Assembly: GCA_019423445.1 (NCBI GenBank)
Contig: JAHZBJ010000040.1
Coordinates: 1-7,179, forward strand
Direction: 5' to 3'
Length of the DNA: 7,179 bases
Origin: Oscillospiraceae bacterium
GTDB taxonomy: Bacteria > Bacillota > Clostridia > Oscillospirales > Ruminococcaceae
The position numbers and the translations under genes are program-made. This document shows positions 6,456-7,179 of this stretch, piece after piece (positions within the stretch are counted from its first letter, which is position 1; every line of letters begins with the position of its first letter). A model generated the notes under the pieces. That model saw nothing but the letters and a program-made list of their open reading frames with translations. It was not told the origin of the DNA and did no database searches.

Positions 6456-7022
6456 TTAGGCTGCGGTGCTCTCAGAGGCAGCAGATTCAGAAGCCTCGCT
6501 GCTGGCTGCCTCGGAGGAAGCGCCGTCGGTGGTGCTGCCGTCAGAAGCGGTGCTGCCGGAGGTCTCTCCGGAAGCTTCCAAGCTTGCGGTGTCCTCAGAG
6601 GTCTCGGAGCTGCTTTCGGCGGGAGGAGCGGTGATCTCCAGAGCGGTGACAACAGCAGCGGAGGTGTCAGTATCGGTGATCTCGCCGGTGTAGGTTACTG
6701 CCAGGGTGGAGCCGATTTCCATTCCTTCGGCCTTGGTGCGGTCGGTATCATCGGTGAGGGTGAAGGAAAGCTCCTTGCCGTCCTCAGTGGTGATGGTGAC
6801 AGTGTTCATAGTAGCGTCAAGAATGGTGCCGGTGACAGTCTGAGCATCTTCGGCAGTCTCTCCGCTTTCAGAGGAGGTTTCAGATTCAGCCTCGCTGGAG
6901 CTGACCTCCTGGGAAGAGCTGGATGCCTGGCTGCTGGAAGCGCTGGACTCAGGTTCAGAGCTGCAGGCCGCGGCAGTCACCAGCAATCCGGCGGCCATCA
7001 ACATAACAAGCAACTTTTTCAT
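6456..7022 (-). CDS. Ser/Glu-rich lipoprotein with small beta-rich core domain
   Basis: A 188-residue predicted lipoprotein of unknown function. Residues 1-20 are a lipoprotein signal (MKKLLVMLMAAGLLVTAAAC) with C20 as the lipid site. Residues 21-60 are a Ser/Glu/Ala-rich low-complexity linker. Residues about 61-130 form the only folded part: QTVTGTILDATMNTVTITTE, then DGKELSFTLTDDTDRTKAEG, then MEIGSTLAVTYTGEI and VVTALEI. This is an alternating-strand pattern like a small OB-fold/DUF5666-type beta barrel. Residues 135-188 are another Ser/Glu/Ala/Thr-rich tail, unusually placed after the domain. The domain assignment is inference. AAAAGGAG lies eight bases before the ATG. It is a monocistronic gene convergent to the acetyltransferase. 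It could serve as a surface or wall-spanning protein; no enzyme motif is visible. Confidence 0.88.
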   Translation of the reverse strand: MKKLLVMLMAAGLLVTAAACSSEPESSASSSQASSSSQEVSSSEAESETSSESGETAEDAQTVTGTILDATMNTVTITTEDGKELSFTLTDDTDRTKAEGMEIGSTLAVTYTGEITDTDTSAAVVTALEITAPPAESSSETSEDTASLEASGETSGSTASDGSTTDGASSEAASSEASESAASESTAA

Positions 7023-7051
7023 GATAAAATCTCCTTTTTAACTGATTCATC

Positions 7052-7068
7052 AGGGCCCTTCGGGCCCT
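7052..7068 (-). other. GC-rich hairpin in the leader of the lipoprotein gene
   Basis: AGGGCCC (7052-7058) and GGGCCCT (7062-7068) form a perfect 7-base-pair stem with a 3-base loop, 29 bases before the lipoprotein ATG. On the minus strand it reads as a tandem GAAGGGCCC repeat. Next to it lies an imperfect palindrome CTGATTCATCAG (7042-7053). On the plus strand the hairpin is followed by TCTTTCGT, so it might also act as a weak terminator for transcription entering from the left. Confidence 0.45.
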
Positions 7069-7137
7069 TCTTTCGTGCCGCTGTTCCCAACGGCGTAAGC
7101 CAAGTTTATCATGGGGTTGTGAACAAATAAGAGAAAA

Positions 7138-7143
7138 ATTATA
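7138..7143 (-). promoter_or_regulatory. Candidate -10 element for the lipoprotein gene
   Basis: TATAAT on the minus strand, a perfect -10 hexamer, but no good -35 lies 16-18 bases upstream; TTCCGA a little further off is the best match. It overlaps the inverted repeat ATAGAA-A-TTCTAT (7141-7153), which might be an operator. A start here would give a leader of about 110 bases. Confidence 0.35.
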
Positions 7144-7179
7144 GAAATTCTATGGCGTTTTTCGGAATTTTCGGTGAAG

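Noticed and set aside
6456..6620. Possible tandem DNA repeat in the 3' part of the lipoprotein gene
   Set aside because: The repetition is Ser/Glu/Ala codon bias with no constant unit length, so it is low complexity and not a true repeat array.
6192..7130. A 312-residue plus-strand frame across the convergent gap
   Set aside because: It runs through both hairpins and antisense to the lipoprotein gene, has no ribosome site and is Gly-rich shadow sequence.

Overview
The window looks like chromosomal DNA of a G+C-rich, endospore-forming Clostridia member. The gut Oscillospiraceae/Flavonifractor-like group is my best guess. The reasons are the sporulation genes yqfC, yqfD and ylbJ, strong AAAGGAGG-type ribosome binding sites, a Ser/Glu-rich lipoprotein, and a secreted Amidase_3 enzyme joined to a glycosidase-like module. 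The genus is inference from general style, not from a marker gene. I see no mobile element, CRISPR array, tRNA or rRNA.

Layout. (1) Positions 1-1182, minus strand: a sporulation operon with yqfC (871-1182) followed by yqfD (846 to beyond the left edge, so its C-terminus is missing). (2) Positions 1297-2406, plus strand: ylbJ, divergent from yqfC across a short intergenic region that carries promoter-like elements on both strands. (3) Positions 2425-6280, plus strand: a probable transcription unit. It has an extended -10 promoter, a 74-residue four-cysteine protein of unknown function, a 956-residue exported N-acetylmuramoyl-L-alanine amidase with a degenerate glycosidase-like N-terminal module, a small GNAT acetyltransferase, and a very strong perfect-stem hairpin terminator. 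(4) Positions 6384-7022, minus strand: a convergent single gene for a Ser-rich lipoprotein with a small beta-rich core, ending at a second strong hairpin. Its leader carries a GC-rich hairpin and a possible promoter close to the right edge.

How the parts fit. YqfC, YqfD and YlbJ are, from work on Bacillus subtilis, mother-cell (sigma-E) proteins needed for efficient sporulation, and their divergent pairing here would allow joint control. The amidase operon and the lipoprotein are cell-envelope functions. Nothing in the sequence ties the 74-residue protein or the acetyltransferase to peptidoglycan beyond their shared transcription unit. I did not find a clearly new multi-gene system. The most unusual items are the GHL10-like/amidase fusion and the four-cysteine small protein in front of it.
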